Positions 24,560 through 35,914 of a DNA stretch of 64,000 nt are shown here, piece by piece. How positions within the stretch are numbered: the first letter of the stretch is position 1; every line of letters begins with the position of its first letter. Under the pieces are notes generated by a model, which saw only the letters and a program-made list of their open reading frames with translations, searched no databases and was not told the origin of the DNA. The translations under genes were made by a program, and so were the position numbers. Source of the DNA: Acorus gramineus (lineage: Eukaryota; Streptophyta; Magnoliopsida; Acorales; Acoraceae); contig CM060854.1 of the NCBI GenBank assembly GCA_030737835.1, positions 14,224,607-14,288,606 on the forward strand, written 5' to 3'.

Positions 24560-27142
24560 TGTCACGCCCTAGGGCGGCCGTCCCCGGGACACGAAAATGG
24601 TATATATGATATCAACAGTCTATACAGGAGGTCAATAACATACTCTAAACAACATAAAAAATGACAACACAGACAACAATGAGGCTGACATAATATATAC
24701 ACAAATAGCGGAAGCTAAAAGACTGAGTCTATAATTCAAAAGACATATTACAGACCCGATACATAATCAACTGTCCTGTGAGAGCCAATATATACAACGA
24801 CATCCAAATATAATACAAATGTGTGCCCAAGCACGGAATACAATACATACAATCAAAGGGGGATGCTGATGGCCTCTCACTCGCAGAACGTGACGCTGCT
24901 CCGCTACTGCTGATGTGCCTCGGGGAGCTCCTCCTTCAGATCCGACCCAGATATAACTGGAGAAAAATATATGCGAGGGGTAAGCTACACGCTCAGTGAA
25001 TAGCACAACTCATGCATCACAATTCATATTAACCTCAAATAATTTATAGCCCCTAAGTGGCAGTAACTACACAATCTAGTGGGTCGTCTCATCGCCAACC
25101 CACTTTCCCTCCCCTCACCCTCACCCTGTCCGAGGGGTGACATAGGCCTCTTGGGGTAGACTAGACTGCTCTCCACTCCTGGTCCACCCGGTAGCCCTTT
25201 CCCACCCTCGTAGCCTTGACCTAGTCCACTCCAACTACCAGTACTGTCTGAACACATCGGAGGTACCGGATGGAAGCCCTCTGTCAGGTCAGCCATCACC
25301 GGGGAGTACCTACATCGGATCCAACCAACAAGGAGAAGACAGTCTACTCACACGGATACGATCCTCATGGATCCGTCGACACCGATAGTAACGCTAAATA
25401 ATGTCATGAATTCACCAGAATTCCTCGAGGGTGCATCACTAAGATGCGGGGAGACACATATTATAACAACAAGGTTATAATATTCGCTAAGGCATGCTCA
25501 CAGTGATTTAATTAAATTAAACTAGGTGGGAACATGCACAGGTCGGGGCAAGGTGTCTAGGCATGCGTAGGCCACTATACATGATATAAGAGTGCGTATC
25601 ACTAGCATACAAAGTCTAAGGTGGCATGGATATATCATATTTATCATGCATGCATAACTACACATTTATTACAAGCTAATATGCTATTATGGTTCCCCAG
25701 GGGAGGGCAATGCATGCCTACGTGCATCGAACGCCTCCCTACTGGGTTGGATTGTCCCACTCACCGAAGCCCGGGTCGTCGTGTGATCGTCCGTCAAGAT
25801 CTGCAAGACAGGGCATTCAAAACGGTGAGTAAACCACACAAATACATAAGAAAATACGCTAGAAATACCCTACACTTGGACAAGCATGCATACGGCCCGC
25901 ATGCACGCGAGCCCGACTACCCCGACATCCTCCCGCACCCACGACAGCCATGCGCACGGCCACCCGCACGTGCACGCACTGGTGCGCACACGCGCACGCA
26001 CGTCCGCGCCCCGGGCGCACTGCCGCACCCCAGCCCGCGCGCCCAGACGCGCTGTTGCGCCCCCGCCTGAGCGCCCAGACACGCTGCCGTGCGCACCCGC
26101 GTGCACCGCGCGTCCAGCCCTGCGCCTACCCGCGCGTACTGCGCCCCTGCGCAGCATCCCGCGCGCACGCGCGTACGCGCGCACGCCCGACTCCGCGCGC
26201 CTGCTCTGTCTGCGCGCGCAGACTCGCGCGCACGCGCGCGGGTGACTCCGCACGCGCGCCCAAGCCATCCCCACCACCTCCCTCAGCCCTCCCACACCCC
26301 CAACACACATGCATACCATGCATACACCATTTCACCTCCTAAACAACCATTTAAACAAGAAAAGGGAGGAGGAAAGACTCACCCAAGGGAGGAAGAACCA
26401 AAGGGGAACTCGGGTGCCCTTCGCGCACCGAATCACCACCACCAAAGCCACCACTACCAAGACCTCCCTCAGCCCTAACAAAGGCTGAAAATCAGAGGAG
26501 AAAGGGGGCCATAAGGGGAGGTAAACAAAGGGGAAAGCAAAAATGAAACCATGGAAAGGTAGATCGGGTCCTCACCTTCCTTTTCTTCTTCAATGGCTTT
26601 CCAATTCAACCACTCCTACTAGATCAAAAAGGGGTTTTAAAGAGAGGAGATGTGAGAGCTTTTGGTGTGTGAGAGAGAGAAAAATGAAGAAGGACTATTT
26701 GTGGGCGTGGACTTCATTTGACTCACACACACACACACACCACTTAGGTTTAATTAGGTTTAGGTGAACTTTGACCCTAGTCAACCCAACCACACTAACA
26801 AACAAAACCAATTGACCAAGTCAAGGGTCAAACTTGACTTGGTCAAAGTCACCTTTGACTCGGTCAAGTCTCCCAATGACTTTTTGCTTGGTCTAAACCC
26901 GGATACGATTTGGTACTGCAAAATTCTGAACGTTACCAGAATTCGATGAAATTTTCGTGAGTGGCTTGAAATGGCACCAGGACACATAATGCGCAGTCAG
27001 ATTTTCAATCAGAGTCCTCAGGCTCAAGATGATAGCTAAAAGTCCAAAATTTTAGCAGTTCTGATCGAAAAAAGAAAAAGTTGAAAAACTGCCAGAATGC
27101 TCCAATGGTAACCAGAAGGCTAAAAGTGACACATATATAACA
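24560..27142 (-). mobile_element. Middle LTR of the composite
   Basis: A 2583-bp minus-strand LTR from TGTCACGCCCTAGGGCGG to CATATATAACA. It is joined on its left to a primer site and on its right to a polypurine tract, so it serves both internal regions. The GC-rich tract is short (about 25890-26270). It diverges from the outer LTRs near its start (ACACGAAAATGG for ACGTGGCAGG). It contains an AC repeat at 26723-26741. Confidence 0.9.
26723..26741. repeat. (AC)n microsatellite
   Basis: A short CA/AC run inside the U3-proximal part of the middle LTR. A similar run is in the same place in the outer LTR at 34206-34229. Confidence 0.85.
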
Positions 27143-27158
27143 TTCTTCCCCCCTTAGG
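27143..27158 (-). other. Polypurine tract, full-type internal region
   Basis: Minus strand CCTAAGGGGGGAAGAA directly adjoins the LTR at 27142. Confidence 0.8.
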
Positions 27159-27190
27159 AAATTTTGTCTTCAAAATAAATACAAAAACAT

Positions 27191-30100
27191 CTAGGAAGGG
27201 AAAAGATGCGGATACGCGTCACGCATGGCGTCCTCGAGCTCCCAAGTGGCCTCAGCACCAGAACGGTGCTGCCATCGCACCTTGACCAGCTGGACGGTCT
27301 TGGTGCGGAGCCTCTTCTCGCGGCGGTCCAGGATCTCGATCGGCTGCTCGACGAATGACAAGTCCGGCTCGAAGACGAGCGGCTCGAACGGGATGACGTG
27401 AGCAGGATCGTGGACGTAACGCCTCAGTTGCGAGACATGGAAGACGTCATGCGCCTGAGCCAACTGTGGGGGCAGAGCTATGCGATAGGCCACCTCTCCA
27501 ACCCTCTCGAGGATGAGGAACGGCCCAATGAAACGCGGACTCAGCTTGCCCCGCACACCGAAACGGAAGATGCCCTTCATCGGGGACACCTTCAGGAAGA
27601 CATGGTCACCAACCTCGAAGACGAGCTCACGGCGACGACGATCGGCGTAGCTCTTCTGACGGCTCTGAGCGACTCGGATACGCTCGCGAATCGTCTTGAC
27701 CATCTCTGGGATCTGGTGGATGATCTCTGGTCCCTCCAACTGGCGCTCTCCGACCTCGTCCCAACACAAGGGGGACCTGCAGCTGTGACCATAGAGCACC
27801 TCGTATGGAGCCATCCTGATACTCGAGTGGTAGCTGTTGTTGTAGGCAAACTCCACCAACGGAAGATGCCTCTCCCAACTGCCCCCAAAATCGAGAACGC
27901 AAGCTCGTAGCATGTCCTCCAGGGTCTGAATCGTCCTCTCCGACTGGCCGTCCGTCTGCGGATGAAACGCTGTACTGAAGTGGAGGTTCGTACCAAGGGC
28001 GTGCTGAAGGCTACACCAGAACCTCGAAGTAAATTGCGCGTCTCTATCAGAAATGATGCTGACGGGAGTGCCATGGAGATGAACAATCTCGGAGACAAAT
28101 AACTGCGCTAGGGTGTCCAGAGAATCAGTGAGTCGGATGGGGAGGAAATGAGCGGACTTTGTCAGTCGATCGACGATTACCTAGATGGCATCGCAACCCG
28201 AACGTGACCTCGACAAACCCAAAATGAAGTCCATGGTGATCTGCTCCCACTTCCACTGAGGAATCTCAATGGACTGCAGCTTCCCCGCAGGACGCTGATG
28301 CTCCGACTTCACCTGCTGGCATACCAAGCAACGGGCAACGAAACGGCCAATATCCATCTTCATCCCGCGCCACCAGTAGCCACGACGAAGGCCCCTGTAC
28401 ATCTTCGTGCCACCAGGATGCACTGTGTACCTCGAACGATGGGCCTCGTCCAAGATCTTCTGCTTCAACTCTGCGTCGTCAGGAATGCATACTCGACCTC
28501 TGAACCACAGGATTCCGTCCTCGCGAATCTGGTAGTCCGGACGCTCGCCCCGGGTGACGCCTTCAGAGAGGACTAGAAAGTGAGGATCCTGCCCCTGAGC
28601 CGTGCGGATCTCGTCGAGAAGAACGGGCTGCACCACTAGCCTGGCCAAAAAGCCACCCGTAGGAGTCTCTCGAACACTGATCCAGCAAGCGGCCTCCTCC
28701 AGAAGCCTCCAACGACGTACAGCCAAGTGGGCGGCCATGCCCAAGGGCTGCCTGTTGAGAGCATCGGCCACGACATTCGCCTTACCCGGATGGTAAGCGA
28801 TGTCACAATCATAGTCCTTCAGGAACTCGACCCAACGTCTCTGACGCATGTTGAGCTCCGGCTGGGACTACAAGTAAGTCAAGCTCTTGTGATCAGTGAA
28901 GAGCTCGAACTCCTCGCCATAGAGGTAGTGCCTCCACATCTTCAGTGCAAAGATGATCTCTGCTAACTCTAAGTCGTGGGTGGGGTAATTCTGCTCATGG
29001 GGCTTCAACTGACGCGACGCGTAAGCCACAACACCTTACCATACTGCATCAGGACGCAACCCACACCCAACCGCGATGCATCGGAGTAGACTGCGAATCC
29101 ACCACTCCCAGACGGAATGGTAAGAACTGGCGCTGAGGTGAGCCTTCGCTTCAACTCCAGGAAGCTCTCCTCGCAAGCTGGGGACCACTCGAACCGGACA
29201 TCCTTCCGAGTGAGGCGGGTCAGAGGAACAGCTATCTTCGAGAAACCCTCGACAAACCTCCAGCAATAACCCGCCAAGCCCAGGAAGCTTTGAATCTCTG
29301 TGGGGTTCGATGGTCGACGCCAATTCGACATGGCGAGCGTCTTGTCCGGGTCCACAGATATACCCTCACCGGAAATCACGTGGCCTAGAAAGGCCATACG
29401 CTCCAACCAAAACTCGCACTTACTGAACTTGGCGAACAACTGATGTCGGGCCAAAGTCTCCAAGACAGTGCGGAGATGGTCTGCGTGCTCCTCAAGACTC
29501 CTCGAGTACACCAGAATATCATCGATGAAGACTACTACGAAGGAGTCGAGGAAGGGCCGAAACACCCGGTTCATCAGATCCATGAAGGCTGTCGGCGCAT
29601 TCGTCAACCCAAACGACAGTACTCGAAACTCGTAGTGCCCATAACGGGTACGAAAGGCCGTCTTTGGAATATCTGACTTCCGGATCTTCAGCTGATAGTA
29701 GCCCAAACGGAGATCGATCTTAGAAAAGACACGCGCTCCCTGGAGCTGGTCAAACAGATCGTCAATCCGTGGCAAGGGGTACTTGTTCTTCACGGTCTGC
29801 TTGTTCAGCTGGCGGTAATCAATACAAAGACGCAGCGAACCGTCCTTCTTCCGGACGAACAAAACAGGGGCTCCCCACGGAGAGACACTCGGACGTGCGA
29901 AGCCCTTCTCGAGCAACTCCTCCAACTGCTCCTTGAGCACCTTCAGCTCTGCTGGGGCCATCCGGTACGGAGCTCTCGAAATCGGCTCGGTCCCCGGAAT
30001 TAGATTAATCTCAAACTCAATCGCGCGATCCGGCGGTAATCCCGGAAGATCATCGGGGAAAACCTCTGGATATTCCGCCACGATCGGAGTCTGACTGATA

Positions 30101-30681
30101 TCTGCTCGCAGTGGTGCGTCCTCCTCAGCAATATACGCCAGAAAGTCCTCACATCCTCCCTGAAGGAGTCTCCACGCCTGGATAGATGACACGAACCCCA
30201 AAGGGGCTATGTCACGATCGCCCACGAACTGGAAAGACCTCCGACCCGGAAGGTGGAAAGACACCGACTTCGCGAAACAGTCGATGCTGGCGTGACTAGC
30301 TGAGAGCCAATCCATTCCCAGGATGGCATCGAAGTCCGTCATGGCGAGCTCTACCAACTCCACTGGAAACTCATGCTCCGCAATCACCACGGTACACCCT
30401 CGGTATACAGAACGGAGGAGAATACGGTCTCCGATGGGCAATGATATCTCCAGCATAACATCAAGAGGGGCGGACGCCACGCCCATCCGTCTCGCAAAAA
30501 TGGGAGACACGAACGAGTGAGTGGCTCTGGAATCAAATAACACATATGCAGGGAGCTGGGAGATCAAAACAATACCTCGGACCACGCTACCCGAAGCCTG
30601 CGCCTCCTCGACTGAAAGTGCTGCAACTCGGCCCTGAACAAACTGCGGCTGAGGAGCAGGGGCACGCCTCGCAAGCTGCAC
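27191..30681 (-). pseudogene. Tekay/Del chromovirus pol polyprotein, inactivated
   Basis: The domain order on the minus strand is protease, RT, RNase H, integrase, chromodomain-like tail. The protease core reads [10 protein letters not shown], where DSG is expected, so the active-site Gly has become Arg. RT has [30 protein letters not shown] and the catalytic FIDDILVYS (about 29513-29529). RNase H starts [11 protein letters not shown], then loses frame near 29030; a TAG follows near 28868. Integrase keeps the H-H-C-C finger (AHRSRYTVH, RCLVCQQ), the D and E of the catalytic triad (ISDRDAQF, TDGQSERTIQTLEDML) and the GPF module, but a TAG replaces the Trp codon near 28180. The tail (RTKTVQLVKVRWQHRSGAEA, TWELEDAMRDAYPHLF) is a chromodomain of the type that places this family in the Tekay/Del clade. 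The break-up means it cannot make a working polyprotein. Confidence 0.93.
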
Positions 30682-31931
30682 TGGCTGCCTCCTCTGGTCA
30701 ACTCGACCACCCTGTGGCTGCTGCTGCTGATGCTGAGGCTGCTGCTGCTGGCGTGGCTGCTACTGGTACGGCTGCTGCTGTAGCTGCTGCTGCTGCGGAG
30801 GCAGCACACGGGGTCGGCCAGCATCAGGGCAATCATATGAAATATGCCCGACGCGCCGACAATGGAAACAGCGCCGCTTCTCCGGTTGCCTGGCCTGGAC
30901 TGGTACTGCCGCAATGGGTGCTGGACCTCGCACTGGCACCACATCGACTGGAGTAGCGGCGGCTGCTGACTGATCAAAGCGGGGTCGCTTCTTCTTGCGA
31001 TGTCCCTGGTCCTGGCTCCTGGGGGGTCTCTGGTCTGCAGAAGGGGTTGGAACCCCCAAAGGGACCCCAAGGTCTCGCTCGACTGTCTTCGCCCGAGACA
31101 CCAAGTCCGAGTACCTCGTGAATGCCTGAGAGGTGACATGCACCCGGATGGTGCTAATGAGACCCATCTCAAAACGACGGCATCGCGTCTCCTCATCCAT
31201 CACCAAGGGGGGGCGAACCTGGAAAGCCTCGTGAAGCGTGTGGAGTAGTCAGCGACTGACATGGAGCCCTGCGTCAGCTGCTCGAACTCTCGCATCACGA
31301 TCTGGCGTGTCAAAAACGGGAAGTACTCCTCCAGGAAGTATCTCCGGAACCCCGCCCATAGAAGTCGCTCCACTCCCTCGGGGATGTCCACCGATCGGGT
31401 AGCCCACCAGTCGGTGCAGTGCATGGTCGAGAAGATCTTGTCCACCTCCATCAACCAACGCTCAGGGGCAAGGGGGTCCGCCGTCTGGCCATGGAACTCA
31501 GGAGGGTGGAGCTTCAGAAAGGCAGTGAGGCCACTCTGATGCACTCGTGCTGCAGCCTCTAGTTTCACCTCCCTCTCCAGGGGATCCTGAACTCCCACCA
31601 CTGGAATCACCACGGGGACAGGGGGTATGTCGGGCACCACTGGTGGATCTGCCACCAAGGGGACCTGTGGAACTGCCTCGTGGGCCACCCTCAGCTTCTG
31701 GATCTCTCGTGCCTGATCAGCTAACGCCCTAGTCTGGGCCTCCGGTGCTCTGGTCTGAGTCTCCACCAGATCTGCGATACGAGCGTAAGCACCCTCCCAT
31801 GCAGGAGGCTCCTGCGCCGGTCCTGGCCTCATAGTCGAGGACTCTCCAGTAGACTCCTCGCCTCTGGTAGGTCTGGGAACCTCCAAAGGCCAAGAGGGAC
31901 CACGCCCACGCATTCCTCTGCGAGGAGGCAT
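30564..31931 (-). pseudogene. gag of the full-type Tekay copy, frameshifted
   Basis: The first 243 codons (MPPRRGMRGRGP...) match element A gag but lack a 51-bp in-frame segment after the CTD residues (near 31418). A one-base loss in a C run (31207-31213) then shifts the frame. The rest continues in another frame (VMDEETRCRRFEMGL ...), with an intact CCHC knuckle CFHCRRVGHISYDC and a CAG/CTG-rich stretch (about 30717-30800) coding for poly-Gln. It overlaps the start of pol as expected for a single gag-pol region. Confidence 0.9.
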
Positions 31932-32026
31932 ATCAGCAAACTAAGAAAACAGACACTAGGATCAAAATACTCATATAGAAATCCTAGGACTCATCTCTAA
32001 GAAAACAATTGACTCTGACAGGACTA

Positions 32027-32039
32027 GGCTCTGATACCA
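32027..32039 (-). other. Primer-binding site (initiator Met tRNA), full-type copy
   Basis: Minus strand TGGTATCAGAGCC, five bases from the LTR edge at 32045. Confidence 0.88.
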
Positions 32040-32044
32040 ACTTT

Positions 32045-34643
32045 TGTCACGCCCCAGGACGGCCGTCCCCGAGACGTGGCAGGTATATATAATATCAGCA
32101 GTCTATACAGGAGATCAATAAAATACTCTAAACAACATTGAAATGACAACACAGACAATAAGGTAGCTGACATAATATATACAAATAGCGGAAGCTCAAA
32201 CGACTGAGTCTGTAATTCAAAGACATATTACAGACCTGATACATAATCAACTGTCCTGTGAGAGCCAATATATATACAATGACATCCAAATACAAGTATG
32301 TGCCCAAGCACGGATAACAATACATACAATCAAGAAGGGGATGCTGATGGCCTCTCACTCGCAGAACGTGACGCTGCTCCGCTACTACTGATGTGCCTCG
32401 GGGAGCTCTTCCTTCAGATCCGACTCAGATATAACTGGAGAAAAATATATGCGAGGGGTGAGCCACACGCTCAGTGAATAGCACAACCCATGCATCACAA
32501 TTCATATCAACCTTATATAATTTATAGCCCTAACACGGGAGCAACTACACATTCTAGTGGGTCGTTTCATCGCCAACCCACCTCCCCCCTCACCCTCACC
32601 CTTTACTGGGGGTGACATGGGCCTCTTGGGGCATACTAGACCGCTCTCCACCCCTGGTCCACCAGGTAGCCTCTCCCGCCCTCGTAGCCTCCACCTAGTC
32701 CACTCCCACTATCAGTACTGTCCGACACATGGGAGGTACCTACGGACGGGAGCCCTCTGTCAGGTCAGCCAACGCCGGAAGTTCCTACATCGAATCCAAC
32801 CAATAAGAAGAAGACAGCCTACTCACACGGATACGATCCTCTTGGATCCGTCGACACCGATTGTAACTCTACTAATGTCATGAATTCTCAAGAATTCCTC
32901 CAGGGCGCATAACTAAGATGCGGGGAGACATATATTATAACAACAAGGTTATAATATTCTCTAAGGCATGCTTGTAACTATATTCTCACATTTGATTTAA
33001 TTAAATTAAACTAGATGGGAACATGCATAGTTCGGGGCTTTCCAATTAAAGGACAAGGTGACTAAACATGCATTGGCTGCTATACATGATATAAGGGTGC
33101 GTATCCCTAGCATACAAAGTCTAAGGTGGCATGGATATATCATATTAATCATGCATGCATAGATTACATTTATTACTAGATAATATGCAATTATGGTGCC
33201 CCAGGGGAGGGCAATGCACGCCTACGTGCATCGAACGCCTCCATACTGGGCTGGATTATCCCACTCACCGAATCCCGGGTCGTCGCGTGACCGTCCGTTA
33301 AGATCTGCAAGACATAAGCATTCAAAATGGTGAGTAAACTACACAAATACATAATAAATTACTAGAAATACCCAATACTCGGACAAGCATGCATACGGAC
33401 CAGCACGCACACGACCACGCGTGTACGCACGCGAGTCCGAGTGCCCCGACACCCTCTCGAACCCATGGGCAGCCATACGCATGGCCCCCCGCACGCGCAC
33501 GCACGAATGCGCACGCACGCACGCGCCCCTGCGCCCCGGGCGCACTGTCGCGCCCTTGCCCGCGCGCCCAGACGCGCTGATGCGCCCTTGCCCGCGCGCC
33601 CAGACACACTGCCGCGTGCGCCCACGTGCTCACGCGCACCGCGTGTCCAGCCCTACGCGTACCCGCGTGTACTGCGCCCCTGTGCAGCACTCCGCGCGTG
33701 ACTGCGCGTATGCGCGCGCACCTTCCAACGCACCAGTCTAAGCGCGCCAGCGCCCGACTGCGCGCGCAAACGCGCGCGCGCCCGAGCCCCTTCCACCCCC
33801 TCCTCAGCCCACCCTCACCCCCCTAACACCCATGCAAGCATGCATAACCAATTAAATGCCCTAATCAAGCATCTAAACTAGCTAGGGGAGGAGGAAAGCT
33901 TACCCAAAGAGAGGAAAGGAAAGGGAGGAAGCTCGGGTGCCCTTGGCGCACCAAATCACCGCCACCAAAACAACCAACACCGTCAGCCACTTCTCAACCC
34001 TAGAATGGCTGAAAACAGGGGTTATGAGAAGCCATGAGAGGAGGTAAACAAAGGGGAAAACCAAACAAAGACCATGGAGAGGTAGATCAAGCCCTTACCA
34101 ATCTTTTCTCCTTCTAGGGCTTCCTATTTCAACTCCTCCTACTACCTCTAATGGGGGAAATAAAGAGAAGGGAAGGGGAGAGAAGGGGGAACACCTAATG
34201 AAGCTCACACACACACACACACACACACTCACACACTCACACACTTAGAAAAAATTAGGTTTTTGTGTTTGACTTTGGGTCAACCTAACCACACAAACAA
34301 ACAAAATGATTTGACCAAGTCAATGGTCAAACTTGACTTGGTCAAAGTCATCCTTGACTTGGTCAAGTCCCCCTTTCACATTCCCGCTCGGTCAAAACCC
34401 GGATACGATTCGGAACTGCCAAATTCTGAACGTTACCGGAATTCGATGAAATTTTTGTGAGTGGTTTGAAATGGCACCATGACACATAATGTGCAGTTAG
34501 ATTTTCAATCGGAGTTCTCAAGCTCATGATGATAGCCAAAAGTCCAAAATTTTAGCGGTTCCGATCGAAAAAAGAAAAAGTTGAAAAACTGCCAGAAATG
34601 CTCCAATGGTGACCAGAAGGCTAAAAGTGACACATATATAACA
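32045..34643 (-). mobile_element. Outer 5' LTR of the composite
   Basis: A 2599-bp minus-strand LTR from TGTCACGCCCCAGGACGG to CATATATAACA, directly followed by the CTCTC duplication. The GC-rich tract is about 33380-33800. By eye it is the best match to the truncated LTR at 13410-14948. A CA repeat is at 34206-34229. Confidence 0.93.
34206..34229. repeat. (CA)n microsatellite
   Basis: A dinucleotide run inside the U3-proximal part of the LTR. Confidence 0.85.
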
Positions 34644-34648
34644 CTCTC

Positions 34649-35050
34649 AGCCCCGGTACCCGGATGACCCCTACTTCTTTATGTAGCAGCAACCTAGGTG
34701 GACATTGGTGCTGTGCATGCACAACACGATAACACAGGAAGGAAAGAAAAGGTTGTTTACTATCTAAGTAAGACATTAATTGAATATGAATAAGCCTACC
34801 CTCCCATAGAAAAGACTTTCTTAGCTTTAGTATGGGCTTCTCAGAAGTTACGCCATTATTTTCTTGCCCAAGAAGTCAAGTACTTTGCCAAAATAGACCC
34901 AGTAAGGTTCCTATTTGAGAAATCCGTATTAATTGGTCGCCTGGCGCGATGGCAAGTCCAGTTAAATGAGTTTGACATCACTTACGCCACTCAGAAGTCC
35001 GTTAAGGGACAAGCCATCACTGACCATCTCGCTCAGCTCCCTCTCCCTAA
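34649..35050 (+). pseudogene. Tat-lineage pol, RNase H region (block 2, first part)
   Basis: This continues directly from 13409 once the composite insertion is removed. The frame reads YVAAT, a stop, VDIGAVHAQHDNTG, VVYYLSKTLIEYE, a stop, YPPIEKTFLALVWASQKLRHYF, then KSVLIGRLARWQVQLNEFDI and DHLAQLPLP. These are hallmarks of the Ty3/gypsy RNase H of Tat elements. Several in-frame stops show decay. Confidence 0.85.
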
Positions 35051-35060
35051 TTACAAACCA

Positions 35061-35576
35061 GTGAGGACCGACTTCCTAGAAGAAGAAACATTTACACTCA
35101 TTGAAGAAAAGGATAGGAAGACATGGACACTGTACTTCGACAGAGCAATTAATCAACAAGGGAGAGGGATAGGAATAGCATTAATCTCCCCCGAAGGCAT
35201 CATTATCCCACGGGCATTTCAGCTCACATTCAACGCAACCAACAATATTACCGAATATGAAGATCTGATAGCAGGTTTGAAGACAGCTCTAGCTCTGGGG
35301 GTCAAAGATCAAGACATTATTGGAGACTCACTTTTAGTAATTCGCCAGACCCTAAAAAAGTTTCAGACCAAGGACACAAAATTAAAACCATATAGAGAGC
35401 TAGCTATAATCCTATTGAAACAGTTCTGTAAGGTCACCCACATCTTTATACCTAGAACAAGCAATATTCTTGCAGACTCTTTAGCCTCATTACCTTCATC
35501 GCTCACCTTCCCCATATCCAAGAGATATGAAATGGTTACTATCCAAAGACTAGAAACACCTGCCACCAAACTATGA
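35061..35576 (+). pseudogene. Second (Tat-type) RNase H domain
   Basis: An open frame of 171 codons. It reads KTWTLYFDRAINQQGRGIGI (the usual YFDGA with Gly changed to Arg), LISPEGIIIPRAFQLTFNAT, NNITEYEDLIAGLKTALALG, GDSLLVIRQ, and a closing region with SNILADSLASL. The catalytic D-E-D-D pattern is visible (YFD, TEYE, GDS, LADSLA). Tat, Ogre and Athila-related elements carry this extra RNase H after the normal one. It is open but sits in a broken pol gene, so I treat it as a relic. Confidence 0.85.
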
Positions 35577-35914
35577 GATTGTAAAACTCAAAACCTCCTA
35601 AATCAACAAAACCAAACAGAAGGAATCACTGGTACGACAAAAATCCTAGCCCTTGATCTAGAAGATATGGATGATGGAAATCCATGGTACTTTGATATCA
35701 ACAACAACCTCGAAGACAGTTCATTTCCAGAATACGCTACCGACGGCGATCAGAAGATAGTTAAAAGGATAGCGATCAAATATTGCCTCCGAGGGGGAAT
35801 ACTCTCTCGAGCATCCTTCAACGGGGAGTTACTCAGATGCCTAGATGATGAGGAAGCATACACCATTGTGGAAGAAGCTCATTCTGGAGTTTGCGGAGGC
35901 CATGTCAACGCTCA
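35577..35914 (+). pseudogene. Tat-lineage integrase N-terminus, first half of the zinc finger
   Basis: After a stop the frame resumes (MDDGNPWYFDINNNLEDSSF, GGILSRASFNGELLRCLDDE, EEAHSGVCGGHVNA). The two zinc-binding His are present. It is broken at 35914 by the LTR insertion, and the two Cys follow at 47888, beyond the insertion. Confidence 0.85.

Larger units (their letters stand above)
13410..34643 (-). mobile_element. Composite Tekay insertion: LTR-int-LTR-int-LTR (TSD CTCTC)
   Basis: One insertion into the Tat pol gene is flanked by CTCTC at 13405-13409 and 34644-34648. Read on the minus strand it is LTR (32045-34643), full-type internal region (27143-32044), a second LTR (24560-27142), a gag/primer-site remnant (24310-24559), and a truncated third LTR (13410-14948). 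Element A is inserted inside that last LTR. The two outer LTRs look like a pair (both share GATATCAGCAG and AAGGTAGCTGAC variants), while the middle LTR is more divergent. This suggests formation by recombination between related elements. Confidence 0.8.
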
